Notes under the pieces: model-generated | What the model saw: the letters and a program-made list of their open reading frames with translations, nothing else | Told to the model about the DNA's origin: nothing | Database searches by the model: none | Made by a program: the position numbers and the translations under genes | Part shown: piece after piece, positions 44,222 to 54,800 of the stretch | Layout: the number at the start of each line of letters is the position of its first letter | Numbering within the stretch: the first letter of the stretch is position 1 | Origin: Pseudoxanthomonas sp. J35 | Lineage (GTDB): Bacteria > Pseudomonadota > Gammaproteobacteria > Xanthomonadales > Xanthomonadaceae | Assembly (NCBI RefSeq): GCF_000513995.1 | Contig: NZ_AZVB01000013.1 | Location: forward strand, 46,905 to 110,904 | Direction: 5' to 3' | DNA length: 64,000 bases

Positions 44222-44566
44222 TCATTCCTCCAGCAGGGCCGCGGCACGCGCCGCACAGATGAAGTCGTTCTCGCTCAGGCCGCCTACGTCGTGGGTGGAG
44301 AAGCGCACCACCACCCGGTCGTAGTGTACGCCCAGGTCGGGATGGTGGTCCTCGCGGTGGGCGATCCAGGCCAGCGCGTTCACGAAGGCCATGGTGTGGT
44401 GGTAGTCCTTGAAGGTGAAGGTGCGGACCAGGGCGCGGCCTTCCTCGGCCAGTTCCCAGCCGGGGACCTCCGGCAACAGCTCGGCGATGCGGGCCTGGCC
44501 CAGCCGGTGCTCCACGCCGCGACGCGGGATGCAATGGGCGTGCGCCAGCGGGATCAGGTCGGTCAT
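44222..44566 (-). CDS. phhB: Pterin-4a-carbinolamine dehydratase
   Basis: 114 residues. The active-site histidines His70, His74 and His75 are in [20 protein letters not shown], followed by [13 protein letters not shown]. The enzyme dehydrates the pterin formed by phenylalanine hydroxylase and so recycles tetrahydrobiopterin; it can also act as a transcriptional co-factor. No phenylalanine hydroxylase gene is in the window. GGAG lies eight bases before ATG 44566. The gene is divergent from nfuA and is followed directly by the TonB-domain lipoprotein. Confidence 0.94.
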   Translation of the reverse strand: MTDLIPLAHAHCIPRRGVEHRLGQARIAELLPEVPGWELAEEGRALVRTFTFKDYHHTMAFVNALAWIAHREDHHPDLGVHYDRVVVRFSTHDVGGLSENDFICAARAAALLEE

Positions 44567-44632
44567 CGGGGGGCTCCGTCGATGTTGCTGAATATTTGCG
44601 CGGCCTGCTGCGGGCGGGCGCCGGTACAGGGC

Positions 44633-44638
44633 TAGAAT
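44633..44638 (+). promoter_or_regulatory. -10 box immediately upstream of nfuA
   Basis: TAGAAT ends six bases before the nfuA ATG at 44645, and no ribosome-binding site is present, pointing to a leaderless transcript. The box lies in the 78-base spacer with divergent phhB. Confidence 0.5.
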
Positions 44639-44644
44639 ACCCGC

Positions 44645-45241
44645 ATGATCAACATCTCCGACAGCGCGCAGGCGCACTTCCGCAAGCTGGTCGAACGCGA
44701 GGCCATCCCCGGCCTCGGCGTGCGGCTGAGCGCGGTCAATCCCGGTACGCCGCGCGCGGACGCGCGCCTGGAGTTCGCCGAGCCGTCCGAGCTGGCCGGC
44801 GACGAGTGGGCGGTGGACTGCGAAGGCTTCACCTTGTACGTGGCCGCCGACAGCGTGGCCTGGCTGGATGGCGCCGAGATCGACTACGTCTACCAGGGCG
44901 CGAGCACGCAGCTGACCATCCGCGCGCCGAAGATCAAGGGCGAAGCTCCGGCCGAGTCGGCCTCGCTGGTCGAGCGCGTGCGCTGGGTCATGGAGAACGA
45001 GATCAACCCGCAGCTGGCCTCGCACGGCGGCCGCGCCAGCGTGCAGGAAGTGTCGGCCGACGGCGTGGTCCTGCTGCGCTTCGGCGGTGGTTGCCATGGC
45101 TGCGGCATGGCCGACGTCACCCTCAAGCAGGGCATCGAGAAGACGCTGATGGCGCGCGTCCCCGGCGTGACCGCGGTGCGCGACGCCACCGACCACGCCA
45201 GCGGCGAGGCGCCGTACATGCCGCGCGGGAACGCGGCCTGA
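44645..45241 (+). CDS. nfuA: Fe-S biogenesis protein NfuA
   Basis: 198 residues. The N-terminal part is a degenerate A-type carrier domain ([19 protein letters not shown]) lacking its cysteines. The C-terminal part is a NifU-like domain with the cluster ligands Cys150 and Cys153 ([18 protein letters not shown]). It assembles and delivers 4Fe-4S clusters, which matters to aconitases such as the two encoded further on. A large proline-rich membrane protein starts four bases after its stop, so the pair is probably translated together. Confidence 0.96.
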   Translation: MINISDSAQAHFRKLVEREAIPGLGVRLSAVNPGTPRADARLEFAEPSELAGDEWAVDCEGFTLYVAADSVAWLDGAEIDYVYQGASTQLTIRAPKIKGEAPAESASLVERVRWVMENEINPQLASHGGRASVQEVSADGVVLLRFGGGCHGCGMADVTLKQGIEKTLMARVPGVTAVRDATDHASGEAPYMPRGNAA

Positions 45242-45245
45242 AACC

Positions 45246-47057
45246 GTGGCGCCTGTGCCCCGGGCGTCCGACATCATCCAGGCGCTGATCGAGCGCGCGC
45301 CACCCCGTCCTCCCGTCGAACGCAGCACCCGCCTGCCCTATGGCTGGGCGCTGTGGCTGCGCGCGCTGCCACCGCTGCCGGCGGTGGCCCGCGCGCGGCC
45401 GGGCGAGGTCGCGGGCCTGCTCGCGGGGCGTCCGCCCGCGCCGCGCGCGCGCGGCGAGGAACTGCCGACCTGGCGCGCCTTCGTCGCGCTGTTCCGCCAG
45501 GGCTGGCTGCCGGCACCGCGCGACGAGCGTCCGCTGCGCCTGGTGTCCGGCGCGGGCAGCCTGCTGGTGCACCTGCTGTTCGTCGCCTTCCTGGCCTGGA
45601 TCGCGTGGATGCAGCTTTTGCGCCTGCAGGTGCCGCCGGAAGCCGGCGGCGGTGGCGAACGCATCCGGGTCGGCTTTACCGGCGCCGGCGATCCGGGAAC
45701 GCCGCAGGTCGACTCCGCCGAAGCGCCGGGCGATGTGGCCGGTGATGCCGGCGGCGAACCTTCGCCGCCAGCCGCCGCCGCGCGCGCGGTCCAGGCCACT
45801 GAAGCCGCCGAGGCGGAGCCGGCGGCTCCCGCCGTGCCGGCGTTGCCGCAGGTGGCCGTCGAGGTCGTGCCGGCGGCGCCGCTGCCGCCGCCACTGCCGG
45901 AAGTGGTCGAGCGCGAGGTGCCCGAACCGGCACCGCCGCAACCGGTGCCGGAACAGCCGGTGCAGGTGACCGAGGTCGAACAGCCGACCATCGACTACGT
46001 GCTGCCGCCGACCACGCCGCGCCAGGTCGTCGTCCCCGTGCCGGCCGAGCCGCGGTTGCGCGAGCGCGAGGTGGTCGTGGTCCAGGCCCCGGTCGTGGTC
46101 GCGCCGCAGGTGCGGCCGGTGGACGCGCCGCTGCGCCAGCCGCGCGAACCGGAGCTGCGCACGCGCGAGGTCGAGGAGCCGCTGCCGCTGCCGGAGGTCG
46201 CGGTGCGGCCGGCCACGGTGCGCGCGCCGCAGGTCGAGGCGCGCCTGCCGACCACGGCCGAGCCCAGCCTGCGCGAGCGCGAGCTGCCCATGCCGTCGGT
46301 ACCGGAAGGCACCGCGACCGCCGCCGCGCCGGAAGCATCGGCGGCCGCCGCCGCCGACTCGGCCGCGGATGCGCCTGCGCCCGCGACCGCACCGGGCGCC
46401 GCGGTCGCCGCCGATTCCAGGCCCGGTCCGGCGACGGCACCCGCTCCCGGGCCGGGAACCGGCCAGGCCAGCCAGCCCACGCCCGGTGGCAGCACCGGAA
46501 CCGCCAACATCCCGGCGGCCGGCCCGCGCTCGCCGCAGGCCGGCGACGACTGGGGCCTGGCCCGCAGCGGCCCGCAACGACCGGGCGGCGCGCCGGGCCT
46601 GTTCGACGCCCAGGGACGTATCCGCCTGCCGGGGGAGGGCGAGGGCAGCGGCAGCGCGAGCGGCCCCGGGGCGCGTGATGGTGCGCCGGGCCAGGGGCTG
46701 GCCGACCGCGGCGCGCCCGGCGGCGACAACGACAGCTGGACACGCGAGCGCATCGCCGAGTCCGGCACCTGGCTCAAGCGCCCGCCGTACGATTACGAAC
46801 CCACCAGCTTCGACCGTTACTGGGTGCCGAACGAATCGCTGCTGGCCGAATGGGTGCGCAAGGGCATCAAGTCGGTGGCGATCCCGATCCCCGGCACCAG
46901 CAAGCGGATCAACTGCGTGGTCTCGCTGCTGCAGCTGGGCGGCGGCTGCGGCATCACCGACCCCAACCTGAACGAGCAGCCGTCCGACGGCAGGCCGCCA
47001 CCGGACATCCCGTTCAAGCCCGAGCTGCAGGAAGACAACGGCAGCGTCCGCCCCTGA
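45246..47057 (+). CDS. Large proline-rich transmembrane repetitive protein
   Basis: 603 residues starting at GTG, four bases after nfuA. A cytoplasmic N-terminus of ~100 residues is followed by one membrane helix (about 105-125, [20 protein letters not shown]) and ~300 residues of Pro/Val/Glu/Arg repeats ([25 protein letters not shown]), then Gly/Ser/Ala linker. The conserved C-terminal ~80 residues ([40 protein letters not shown]) include Cys residues. The layout recalls TonB, but the end domain is not TonB-like. Xanthomonad relatives are called transmembrane repetitive protein; no function is known. Confidence 0.75.
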   Translation: MAPVPRASDIIQALIERAPPRPPVERSTRLPYGWALWLRALPPLPAVARARPGEVAGLLAGRPPAPRARGEELPTWRAFVALFRQGWLPAPRDERPLRLVSGAGSLLVHLLFVAFLAWIAWMQLLRLQVPPEAGGGGERIRVGFTGAGDPGTPQVDSAEAPGDVAGDAGGEPSPPAAAARAVQATEAAEAEPAAPAVPALPQVAVEVVPAAPLPPPLPEVVEREVPEPAPPQPVPEQPVQVTEVEQPTIDYVLPPTTPRQVVVPVPAEPRLREREVVVVQAPVVVAPQVRPVDAPLRQPREPELRTREVEEPLPLPEVAVRPATVRAPQVEARLPTTAEPSLRERELPMPSVPEGTATAAAPEASAAAAADSAADAPAPATAPGAAVAADSRPGPATAPAPGPGTGQASQPTPGGSTGTANIPAAGPRSPQAGDDWGLARSGPQRPGGAPGLFDAQGRIRLPGEGEGSGSASGPGARDGAPGQGLADRGAPGGDNDSWTRERIAESGTWLKRPPYDYEPTSFDRYWVPNESLLAEWVRKGIKSVAIPIPGTSKRINCVVSLLQLGGGCGITDPNLNEQPSDGRPPPDIPFKPELQEDNGSVRP

Positions 47058-47060
47058 CCC

Positions 47061-47138
47061 GTAGAGTCGGGCTTGCCCGACTCCCACGCCCGGCAGCGCA
47101 ACGCCGCCCCAGGCGCAGCGGGGCAGTCCCCGCCCTAC
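47061..47138. repeat. GTAG...CTAC palindromic unit, copy 1
   Basis: A 78-base unit from GTAG to CTAC with an inner palindrome AGTCGGGCTTGCCCGACT. Its first 48 bases are identical to those of copy 2. It lies directly after the stop of the repetitive protein and may act as its terminator. Confidence 0.75.
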
Positions 47139-47155
47139 GAGAAGCCCGCGCCGCT

Positions 47156-47233
47156 GTAGAGTCGGGCTTGCCCGACTCCCACGCCCGGCAGCGCAACGCC
47201 GCCACAGGCACAGCAGGGCAACCCCCGCTCTAC
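47156..47233. repeat. GTAG...CTAC palindromic unit, copy 2
   Basis: Second 78-base unit, 17 bases after copy 1. The first 48 bases repeat exactly; the right half has diverged. It ends 15 bases before the prfB promoter. Confidence 0.75.
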
Positions 47234-47247
47234 AGCAACGGGCGGCC

Positions 47248-47256
47248 TGCTAGAAT
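47248..47256 (+). promoter_or_regulatory. Extended -10 promoter of prfB
   Basis: TGC directly followed by TAGAAT, 33 bases before the prfB ATG. This suggests a leader of about 27 bases. Confidence 0.5.
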
Positions 47257-47289
47257 CTGCGGCTGTTTTCCCTTCATGCAGCCCCCGCC

Positions 47290-48418
47290 ATGATCGAGCT
47301 CAATCCCGTCCGCCAGCGCATCGCCGACCTGACCGGTCGCGTGGTCTCGCTACGGGGGTATCTTTGACTACGACGCCAAGAAAGAGCGTCTGGAAGAAGT
47401 AAACCGCGAGCTCGAGCTGCCCAACGTCTGGGATGACCCGGAGCGGGCGCAGGCCCTGGGCCGCGAGCGCGCCATGCTGGAGAAGACCGTCGGCGGGATC
47501 GCCACGGTGCTGGAAGGCCTCGAGGGCTCGACCGAGCTGCTGGACCTGGCCGAGAGCGAGCAGGACGAGGACACCGCCCTGGCGGTGGTGGCCGACGTCG
47601 ACCGCTTCGAGAAGGACATCGAGAAGCTGGAGTTCCAGCGCATGTTCTCCGGGCAGATGGATCCGGCCAACGCCTTCGTCGACATCCAGGCCGGCGCCGG
47701 CGGCACCGAGGCCCAGGACTGGGCCGAGATGCTGCTGCGCATGTACCTGCGCTGGTGCGAGTCGCGCGGCTGGAAGACCGAGCTGCTGGAGGTGTCCGGT
47801 GGCGAAGTGGCCGGCATCAAGTCCGCCACCTTCCGCGTGGAGGGCGACTTCGCCTACGGCTGGCTGAAGACCGAGACCGGTGTGCACCGCCTGGTGCGCA
47901 AGTCGCCGTTCGACTCGGACAACCGCCGCCACACCAGCTTCACCTCGGTGTTCGTCAGCCCCGAGGTCGACGACAAGATCGACATCGAGATCAACCCGGC
48001 CGACCTGAAGACCGACGTGTACCGTTCCTCGGGCGCCGGCGGCCAGCACGTCAACAAGACCGAGTCGGCGGTGCGCATCACCCACGTCCCGACCGGCATC
48101 GTGGTGGCCTGCCAGACCGAGCGCAGCCAGCACGCCAACCGCGACCGGGCGATGAAGATGCTGGCCGCGCGCCTGTACGAACTGGAGATGCAGAAGCGCA
48201 ACGCCGAGAAGGACGCGGTGGAAGCCACCAAGTCCGACATCGGCTGGGGCAGCCAGATCCGCAACTACGTGCTCGACCAGAGCCGGATCAAGGACCTGCG
48301 CACCGGCATCGAGCGCAGCGACACGCAGAAGGTGCTCGACGGCGACCTGGACGAGTTCGTCGAGGCCAGCCTCAAGGCGGGCCTGGAGGCCGGCTCCAAA
48401 CGGAGCGACGCGGCGTAA
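47290..48418 (+). CDS. prfB: Peptide chain release factor 2 (programmed +1 frameshift)
   Basis: The gene starts at ATG 47290 and reads 25 codons to an in-frame TGA at 47365-47367. A +1 shift at CTT (47362-47364) moves reading to 47366 and gives 375 residues in all. The product has the UGA/UAA recognition motif SPF ([20 protein letters not shown]) and the hydrolysis motif GGQ ([19 protein letters not shown]). The slippery CTTTGAC is as in Escherichia coli, where low RF2 favours the shift and so autoregulates the protein. The upstream anti-SD-pairing stretch reads CGGGGG instead of AGGGGG. lysS follows, as is usual. Confidence 0.96.
47353..47367 (+). promoter_or_regulatory. prfB recoding site
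   Basis: CGGGGGTATCTTTGA: an SD-like G run, the spacer TAT, the P-site codon CTT and the internal stop TGA. Spacing matches the classical site exactly; only the first base of the SD-like run differs. Confidence 0.9.
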
Positions 48419-48421
48419 GGA

Positions 48422-48441
48422 GGATGGCCGCCAGGCCATCC
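48422..48441 (+). repeat. Hairpin between prfB and lysS
   Basis: Perfect 8-bp stem (GGATGGCC / GGCCATCC), 4-nt loop, three bases after the prfB stop. No T tract, so more likely an mRNA stabiliser or partial terminator. Confidence 0.4.
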
Positions 48442-48536
48442 CGACCGGCACCGCGTCCGCATCCTCCCTCGCGATGCCCGGTGCCGCCGATGCAGGTACC
48501 GGGTGACCCCAAACCCGCGTCTCCTCATCGAACCCC

Positions 48537-50063
<1,527 letters not shown>

Positions 50064-50242
50064 GCCGGCCTGCCCGGGTGGCAAACCCGGAGGACAGGGC
50101 GCCGGCGGCTTGAACCGTTCACCCGGCCACGCCCCGGAGGGCTGTCCCGGGCCGCTTCTGGCACGCTTCCTGCGTCCTTTTCCGTGACGGCTGCACCGGC
50201 CGGCGCCCCCGCGCCGGCGGTTGCTGCCCGGGAGAGGCCGGA

Positions 50243-51382
50243 ATGGCTGTGAGATCGGACGCCAACGCGGTAATCTGCGATCCCGACAAGGGGTTAAACG
50301 GGGCGGAGCGGGCATTGGATATCGTCATCGTCGACGATCAGGCATCGGCGCGCACGATGCTGCGGCACATCATCGAGGACATCACGTCGGCACTCGCCGT
50401 GCATGATTTCGGCGATGCCCGCCAGGCGCTTGCCTGGTGCGACGACAACCCGATCGACTTGCTGCTGCTCGACTACCGCATGCCGGGGATGGATGGCCTG
50501 GAGTTCGCGCGCCGCTTCCGCCGCCTGCCCAAGCACCGCGACATCCCGATCATCCTGATCACCGTCGTCGGCGACGAACCGGTGCGCCAGGCCGCGCTGG
50601 AATCGGGGGTCATCGACTTCCTGGTCAAGCCGGTGCGCCCGCGCGAACTGCGCGCGCGCTGCCACAACCTGCTGCAGCTGCGCCAGCAGTCGGAGACTGT
50701 CAAGCAGCGCGCTCTGTCGCTGGAGCAGCGCCTGCTGTCGAGCATGCACGAGGTCGAGGAGCGCGAGCGCGAGACGCTGTCGCGGCTGGCCCGCGCGATC
50801 GAGTTCCGCGATTCGGGCACCAGCGCCTACCTGGAGCGCATGTCGCGCGTGGCCGGCCTGGTCGCCGAAGGCATGGGCCTGCCCGAGGACGACGTGCGCA
50901 CCATCGAGATGGCCGCGCCCCTGCACGACATGGGCAAGATCGCCATCCCCGACGCGGTGCTGATGAAGCCGGGCAAGCTCAACGAGGAAGAGATGGCGAT
51001 CATGCGCCGCCATCCGCGCATCGGCCACGAGCTGCTGTCCGGCAGCCAGAACCGCTTCATCCAGGTCGGCGCGATGATCGCCCTGCGCCACCACGAGCGC
51101 TACGACGGCAGCGGCTATCCCGATGGCCTGGCCGGCGAGGCGATCCCGCTGGAGGCGCGCATCGTCGCGGTGGCCGACGTGTTCGACGCGCTGATCTCGC
51201 CGCGCCCGTACAAGGAGGCGTGGACCATCGACGCCGCGCTGGCCTACCTCTACGCCCAGCGCGGACGCCTGTTCGACCCCGAATGCGTGGATGCCCTGCT
51301 GCGCGGGCGCGACCGCCTGCAGCAGATCTGCGAGCAGTACTCCACCGCCTCGGCGCGGCCAGGGGGACTGGCCAATGTCTGA
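50243..51382 (+). CDS. rpfG: RpfG, HD-GYP c-di-GMP phosphodiesterase response regulator
   Basis: 379 residues. A receiver domain (about 27-145) has phosphoacceptor Asp77 in LLLLDYRMPGMDGLEF and the conserved Lys in DFLVKPVRPRELR. It is followed by an HD-GYP domain: HD at 228-229 (LHDMGKIAIPDAVLMKPGKL) and HHERYDGSGYP at 283-293. RpfG degrades cyclic di-GMP when phosphorylated by RpfC, switching on virulence and dispersal functions in response to DSF. All catalytic residues are present. Its last eight bases overlap rpfC. No rpfH lies between them, unlike X. campestris pv. campestris. Confidence 0.96.
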   Translation: MAVRSDANAVICDPDKGLNGAERALDIVIVDDQASARTMLRHIIEDITSALAVHDFGDARQALAWCDDNPIDLLLLDYRMPGMDGLEFARRFRRLPKHRDIPIILITVVGDEPVRQAALESGVIDFLVKPVRPRELRARCHNLLQLRQQSETVKQRALSLEQRLLSSMHEVEERERETLSRLARAIEFRDSGTSAYLERMSRVAGLVAEGMGLPEDDVRTIEMAAPLHDMGKIAIPDAVLMKPGKLNEEEMAIMRRHPRIGHELLSGSQNRFIQVGAMIALRHHERYDGSGYPDGLAGEAIPLEARIVAVADVFDALISPRPYKEAWTIDAALAYLYAQRGRLFDPECVDALLRGRDRLQQICEQYSTASARPGGLANV

Positions 51383-53567
51383 GATCCTGGCCTGGTTCCG
51401 CGGGCGGCTGTCCAACCGGCCCGACAGCGAACACGGCCAGGCGCTGGTCCGCATCGTGCTGATCAGCCTAATCTTCTCCTACGTGCTGCTGCCGTCCTCG
51501 CGCAGCGGCCTGGGCCCGGAGCAGTTCCGCGACGTGGTCCTGATCGTCGGCGCCGGCCTGGTGCTGAGCCTGGTGATCTTCAGCGCGCTGCTGGCCCGCC
51601 CGGGCCGCTCCGACGTGCGCCGCGTGGCCGGCATGTTCGCCGACTACGGGCTGATGGCCGCCTGCATGATCCGCATGGGCGAGCCGATCGCCTGGATGTA
51701 CGTGGTGATCATGTGGGTCACGGTCGGCAACGGCCTGCGTTACGGCAACCGCTACCTGGTCGGGGCGGTGGGCATGGCCCTGGCCTGCTTCGGCAGCGTG
51801 CTGGTGTTCAACGAGTTCTGGCACCGGATCCTGGGCCTGGGCATCGGCCTGCTGTGCGGCCTGGCGGCGGTGCCGCTGTACCTGTCCAGCCTGCTGCGGC
51901 AGCTGACCCGCGCCACCGAGGAGGCGCGCCGCGCCAGCGAGGCCAAGAGCCGCTTCCTGGCCAACATGAGCCACGAGTTCCGCACCCCGCTCAACGGCCT
52001 GGCCGGCATGTCCGAGGTGCTGGCGACCACGCGCCTGGACGACGAGCAGCGCGAATGCGTGCGCACCATCCAGGCCTCGACCCGCACGCTGATGGCGCTG
52101 GTCGAGGACGTGCTCGACATCTCCGCGATCGAGGCCGGCAAGCTCAAGCTCAACCCCGAGGACTTCTCGCCGCGCGAACTGCTGGCCAGCATCGGCCTGA
52201 TCCTGCATCCGCAGGCCCGCGCCAAGAAGCTCGACTACCTGGTGGTGATCGCCGACGCGGTGCCGCAGCGCGTGCGCGGCGACGCCGGCCACCTGCGCCA
52301 GGTGCTGCTGAACCTGGTCGGCAACGCGGTCAAGTTCACCGACCAGGGCCGGGTGCGGGTGGACGTCACCGTGGTGCCGTCGCCGCCGGGCGATGGTCGC
52401 ACGCGCCTGCGGTTCTCGGTTACCGACACCGGCATCGGCGTGCCGGCGGCAATGCGCAACCGCCTGTTCAAGGCCTTCGAGCAGGCCGACGCCAGCCTGG
52501 CCCGCCGCTACGGCGGCACCGGCCTGGGCACCACCATCGCCAAGGGCCTGGCCGAGGCGATGGGCGGCCGCATCGGCTTCGAGAGCCTGGAGGAACGCGG
52601 CAGCCTGTTCTGGGTAGAGATCCCGTTCGAGCCGCCGGCGGAGCGTTCGGCGCAGCCGGCCGCGCCTATGGTCGCCGAGGTCGAGGGCGAGACCGCGCTG
52701 CGCGACGCCGGTGGCAACGTCATCGCCTTCGCCGACCCGTTCCTGCGCCACCGCGCCCGCGTGCGCAGCATGCACCTGCTGATCGCGGACGACTACGAGG
52801 CCAACCGCATGGTCCTGCAGCGCCTGCTGCAGAAGGCCGGCCACCGGGTGACCTCGGTGGAGGGCGGCGAGGAGGTGCTCGATGCGATGGCCGCCGGCGA
52901 GTTCGACGCGGCCATCGTCGACCTGCACATGCCCGGCGTCAGCGGCCTGGACCTGCTCAAGCAGCTGCGGGTAATGCAGGCCGGCGGCGGCCCGCGCACG
53001 CCGGTGATCGTGCTCAGCGCCGACGTCACCCCCGAATCGATCCAGCGCTGCGAGCAGGCCGGCGCCTACGCCTTCCTGGCCAAGCCGGTCGCCGCCACGC
53101 GGCTGCTGGAAACCCTGTCCGGCGTCGCCGCCCAGCGCGGCCGCCGCAGCGCCGTGTCGGTGCCGCGCCCGGCCGGCGAGGCGCCCGACGGCGTCCTCGA
53201 CACCTCGGTGCTCGACGAGCTGGCGCAGATGGGCATGGGCGAGGCCTTCGAGCACGAGTTCATCACCCACTGCCTGGCCGACGCCGACGGCTGCATCGGC
53301 GCGATGACCCACGCCGCCGAGGCCGCGGACTGGGCGCGCCTGCGCGACCACGCCCACGCCATCAAGGGCGTGGCGGCCAACCTCGGCCTGGTGCGGGTGG
53401 CGGCGCAGGGCAGCGAACTGATGCGCCTGGCCGACTGGCAGATCCGCAACGAATGGCGGCAGCGCATCGCCATGCTCAACGCCGCGCTGACCCAGGGCCG
53501 CGACGCGCTGGCCGCGCGCGAGCGTGCGCGCGGGACGGTCCGCGACAACGGCGGCGAGCCGGGCTGA
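51375..53567 (+). CDS. rpfC: RpfC, hybrid sensor kinase for DSF
   Basis: 730 residues. Five or six membrane helices (about 23-175) form the DSF-sensing input. Then come a histidine kinase with phospho-His200 ([15 protein letters not shown]), an ATPase domain ([30 protein letters not shown]), a receiver with Asp516 ([17 protein letters not shown]) and an HPt domain with His661 ([11 protein letters not shown]). The N-terminus [14 protein letters not shown] is the short cytoplasmic-to-periplasmic segment typical of RpfC. Besides phosphorelay to RpfG, RpfC holds back RpfF by direct receiver binding in Xanthomonas. ATG 51375 lies inside the rpfG end. Confidence 0.96.
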   Translation: MSEILAWFRGRLSNRPDSEHGQALVRIVLISLIFSYVLLPSSRSGLGPEQFRDVVLIVGAGLVLSLVIFSALLARPGRSDVRRVAGMFADYGLMAACMIRMGEPIAWMYVVIMWVTVGNGLRYGNRYLVGAVGMALACFGSVLVFNEFWHRILGLGIGLLCGLAAVPLYLSSLLRQLTRATEEARRASEAKSRFLANMSHEFRTPLNGLAGMSEVLATTRLDDEQRECVRTIQASTRTLMALVEDVLDISAIEAGKLKLNPEDFSPRELLASIGLILHPQARAKKLDYLVVIADAVPQRVRGDAGHLRQVLLNLVGNAVKFTDQGRVRVDVTVVPSPPGDGRTRLRFSVTDTGIGVPAAMRNRLFKAFEQADASLARRYGGTGLGTTIAKGLAEAMGGRIGFESLEERGSLFWVEIPFEPPAERSAQPAAPMVAEVEGETALRDAGGNVIAFADPFLRHRARVRSMHLLIADDYEANRMVLQRLLQKAGHRVTSVEGGEEVLDAMAAGEFDAAIVDLHMPGVSGLDLLKQLRVMQAGGGPRTPVIVLSADVTPESIQRCEQAGAYAFLAKPVAATRLLETLSGVAAQRGRRSAVSVPRPAGEAPDGVLDTSVLDELAQMGMGEAFEHEFITHCLADADGCIGAMTHAAEAADWARLRDHAHAIKGVAANLGLVRVAAQGSELMRLADWQIRNEWRQRIAMLNAALTQGRDALAARERARGTVRDNGGEPG

Positions 53568-53610
53568 GCAGCCAGGCGGCGGTCGACCGTCGCTTCGAAT
53601 CCAGCACGCG

Positions 53611-53642
53611 GACAAAACAAAGGCCCGGCATCCAGCCGGGCC
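53611..53642 (-). terminator. Terminator of rpfF, between convergent rpfC and rpfF
   Basis: 8-bp stem (GGCCCGGC / GCCGGGCC) with 5-nt loop. On the minus strand it is followed by TTTGTTTTGT, a good U tract for rpfF. On the plus strand the tail is poor. Confidence 0.75.
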
Positions 53643-53685
53643 CGATCCCCCTACGGACGGGGCAGCCGCAGGGCCGCCGGTCCGA

Positions 53686-54555
53686 TCAGGCGGCTTCCGA
53701 AGCGGACCTCCGGGTCTGCGCACGCACGATGCGCTCCATGGTCTTCAGCGACCTGTCGCCCAGCGCCAGGGCGGTGTCCACCCACACCTCGGTGATGCCC
53801 ATCAGCTCGTCGTAGCTGACCGGCTGGCCGATGCGGCGGACCTGGTTCATGGCCAGGTAGGAGTGGGGGATGCGCTGCTGCTGGCGGATCATCTCCTGGA
53901 CGGCCGATTCGCCCTGGCCCTTCGGCACCAGCACGTCGACCACGCCCATCCGGTACATCTCCTCGCTGCTGTAGACCTCGCCGCCGAGGATCATCTTCTC
54001 GGCCTGGCGCGGGCTGACGCGCTTGCACAGGAACGAGTAGGCGCCCATGCCCGGGAACAGCCCGAACAGCACCTCCGGCAGACCCATGCCGACGCCTTCC
54101 TCGGCGACGATGGTGTGGCAGGCCAGGGCCATTTCCAGGCCGCCGCCGAGCGCGTCGCCCTGGACCAGGGCGATGGTGTGCACGTCGCCGCCGAGGCCGG
54201 TGTGCAGGTGGTGGACGCCGTCGATGCAGCGGCGCGCGTAGCCGAGCAGGCGCTCGCGGTCGCCGGCGCGGATCAGCTGGGCGAACAGGTCCAGGTCGCC
54301 GCCGAGGTTGAAGGCCGAGGCGTCGGAGGCCAGCACCAGGTGGCGCAGGCGGCTCTGGTTGCGCTGGGCCTCGCGCAGGGTGATGGAGGCCATGTAGCCC
54401 CAGATGTCGTCGATCACCTCAGAGCGGCAACACGGGCGCGTACCCGGACCTGCGTCGGCGTGCATGTACAGCCAGTGCACGCTGCCGTCCGCCGGCGTCT
54501 GCACGCGGATGGTCGGGAAGGTGTGGGGGCGCTGCAGTTTCTCGATATTGCTCAT
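53686..54555 (-). CDS. rpfF: RpfF, DSF synthase (enoyl-CoA hydratase family)
   Basis: 289-residue crotonase-fold enzyme. It makes cis-2-unsaturated fatty-acid signals (DSF family) from 3-hydroxyacyl-ACP by dehydration and thioester cleavage. The two catalytic glutamates fall at Glu141 (GGGLEMALAC) and Glu161 (GLPEVLFGLFPGMGAYSFL), exactly the positions reported for the X. campestris enzyme. The N-terminus MSNIEKLQRPHTFPTIRV is typical. It converges on rpfC, which restrains it post-translationally in Xanthomonas. Its upstream neighbour on the same strand, rpfB, is 245 bases away; that spacer may hold a separate promoter, but no boxes are clear. Confidence 0.96.
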   Translation of the reverse strand: MSNIEKLQRPHTFPTIRVQTPADGSVHWLYMHADAGPGTRPCCRSEVIDDIWGYMASITLREAQRNQSRLRHLVLASDASAFNLGGDLDLFAQLIRAGDRERLLGYARRCIDGVHHLHTGLGGDVHTIALVQGDALGGGLEMALACHTIVAEEGVGMGLPEVLFGLFPGMGAYSFLCKRVSPRQAEKMILGGEVYSSEEMYRMGVVDVLVPKGQGESAVQEMIRQQQRIPHSYLAMNQVRRIGQPVSYDELMGITEVWVDTALALGDRSLKTMERIVRAQTRRSASEAA

Positions 54556-54800
54556 GGCGTCTTCTCCGGGGGCTTCGGGCCTGCCGAGGGAATTCGCGGC
54601 AGGCGTGATTGCTGCCGGACCATGCTACACCTGAACCGAAAGTTAAACCGTCTTGGCCGCGGTGGGGCGGATCCTGCGTGGCAGGAGGGGACAAGGACGG
54701 GGGCTGGCGCCCGCGGAAGGCACACGCGGGCAGGGGTCTGGCGGACGCGGGTGCTGCAGGAAGGGGCGGGGCGGCACGGCCGCCGGCCCGCCTGGAAGCG

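Noticed and set aside
47061..47233. CRISPR-like array
   Set aside because: Only two units, palindromic and bounded by GTAG and CTAC, with no spacers of uniform length and no cas genes.
47290..47367. prfB as a broken gene because of the early TGA
   Set aside because: The TGA is the programmed recoding stop; CTTTGAC and the spacing match the classical site.
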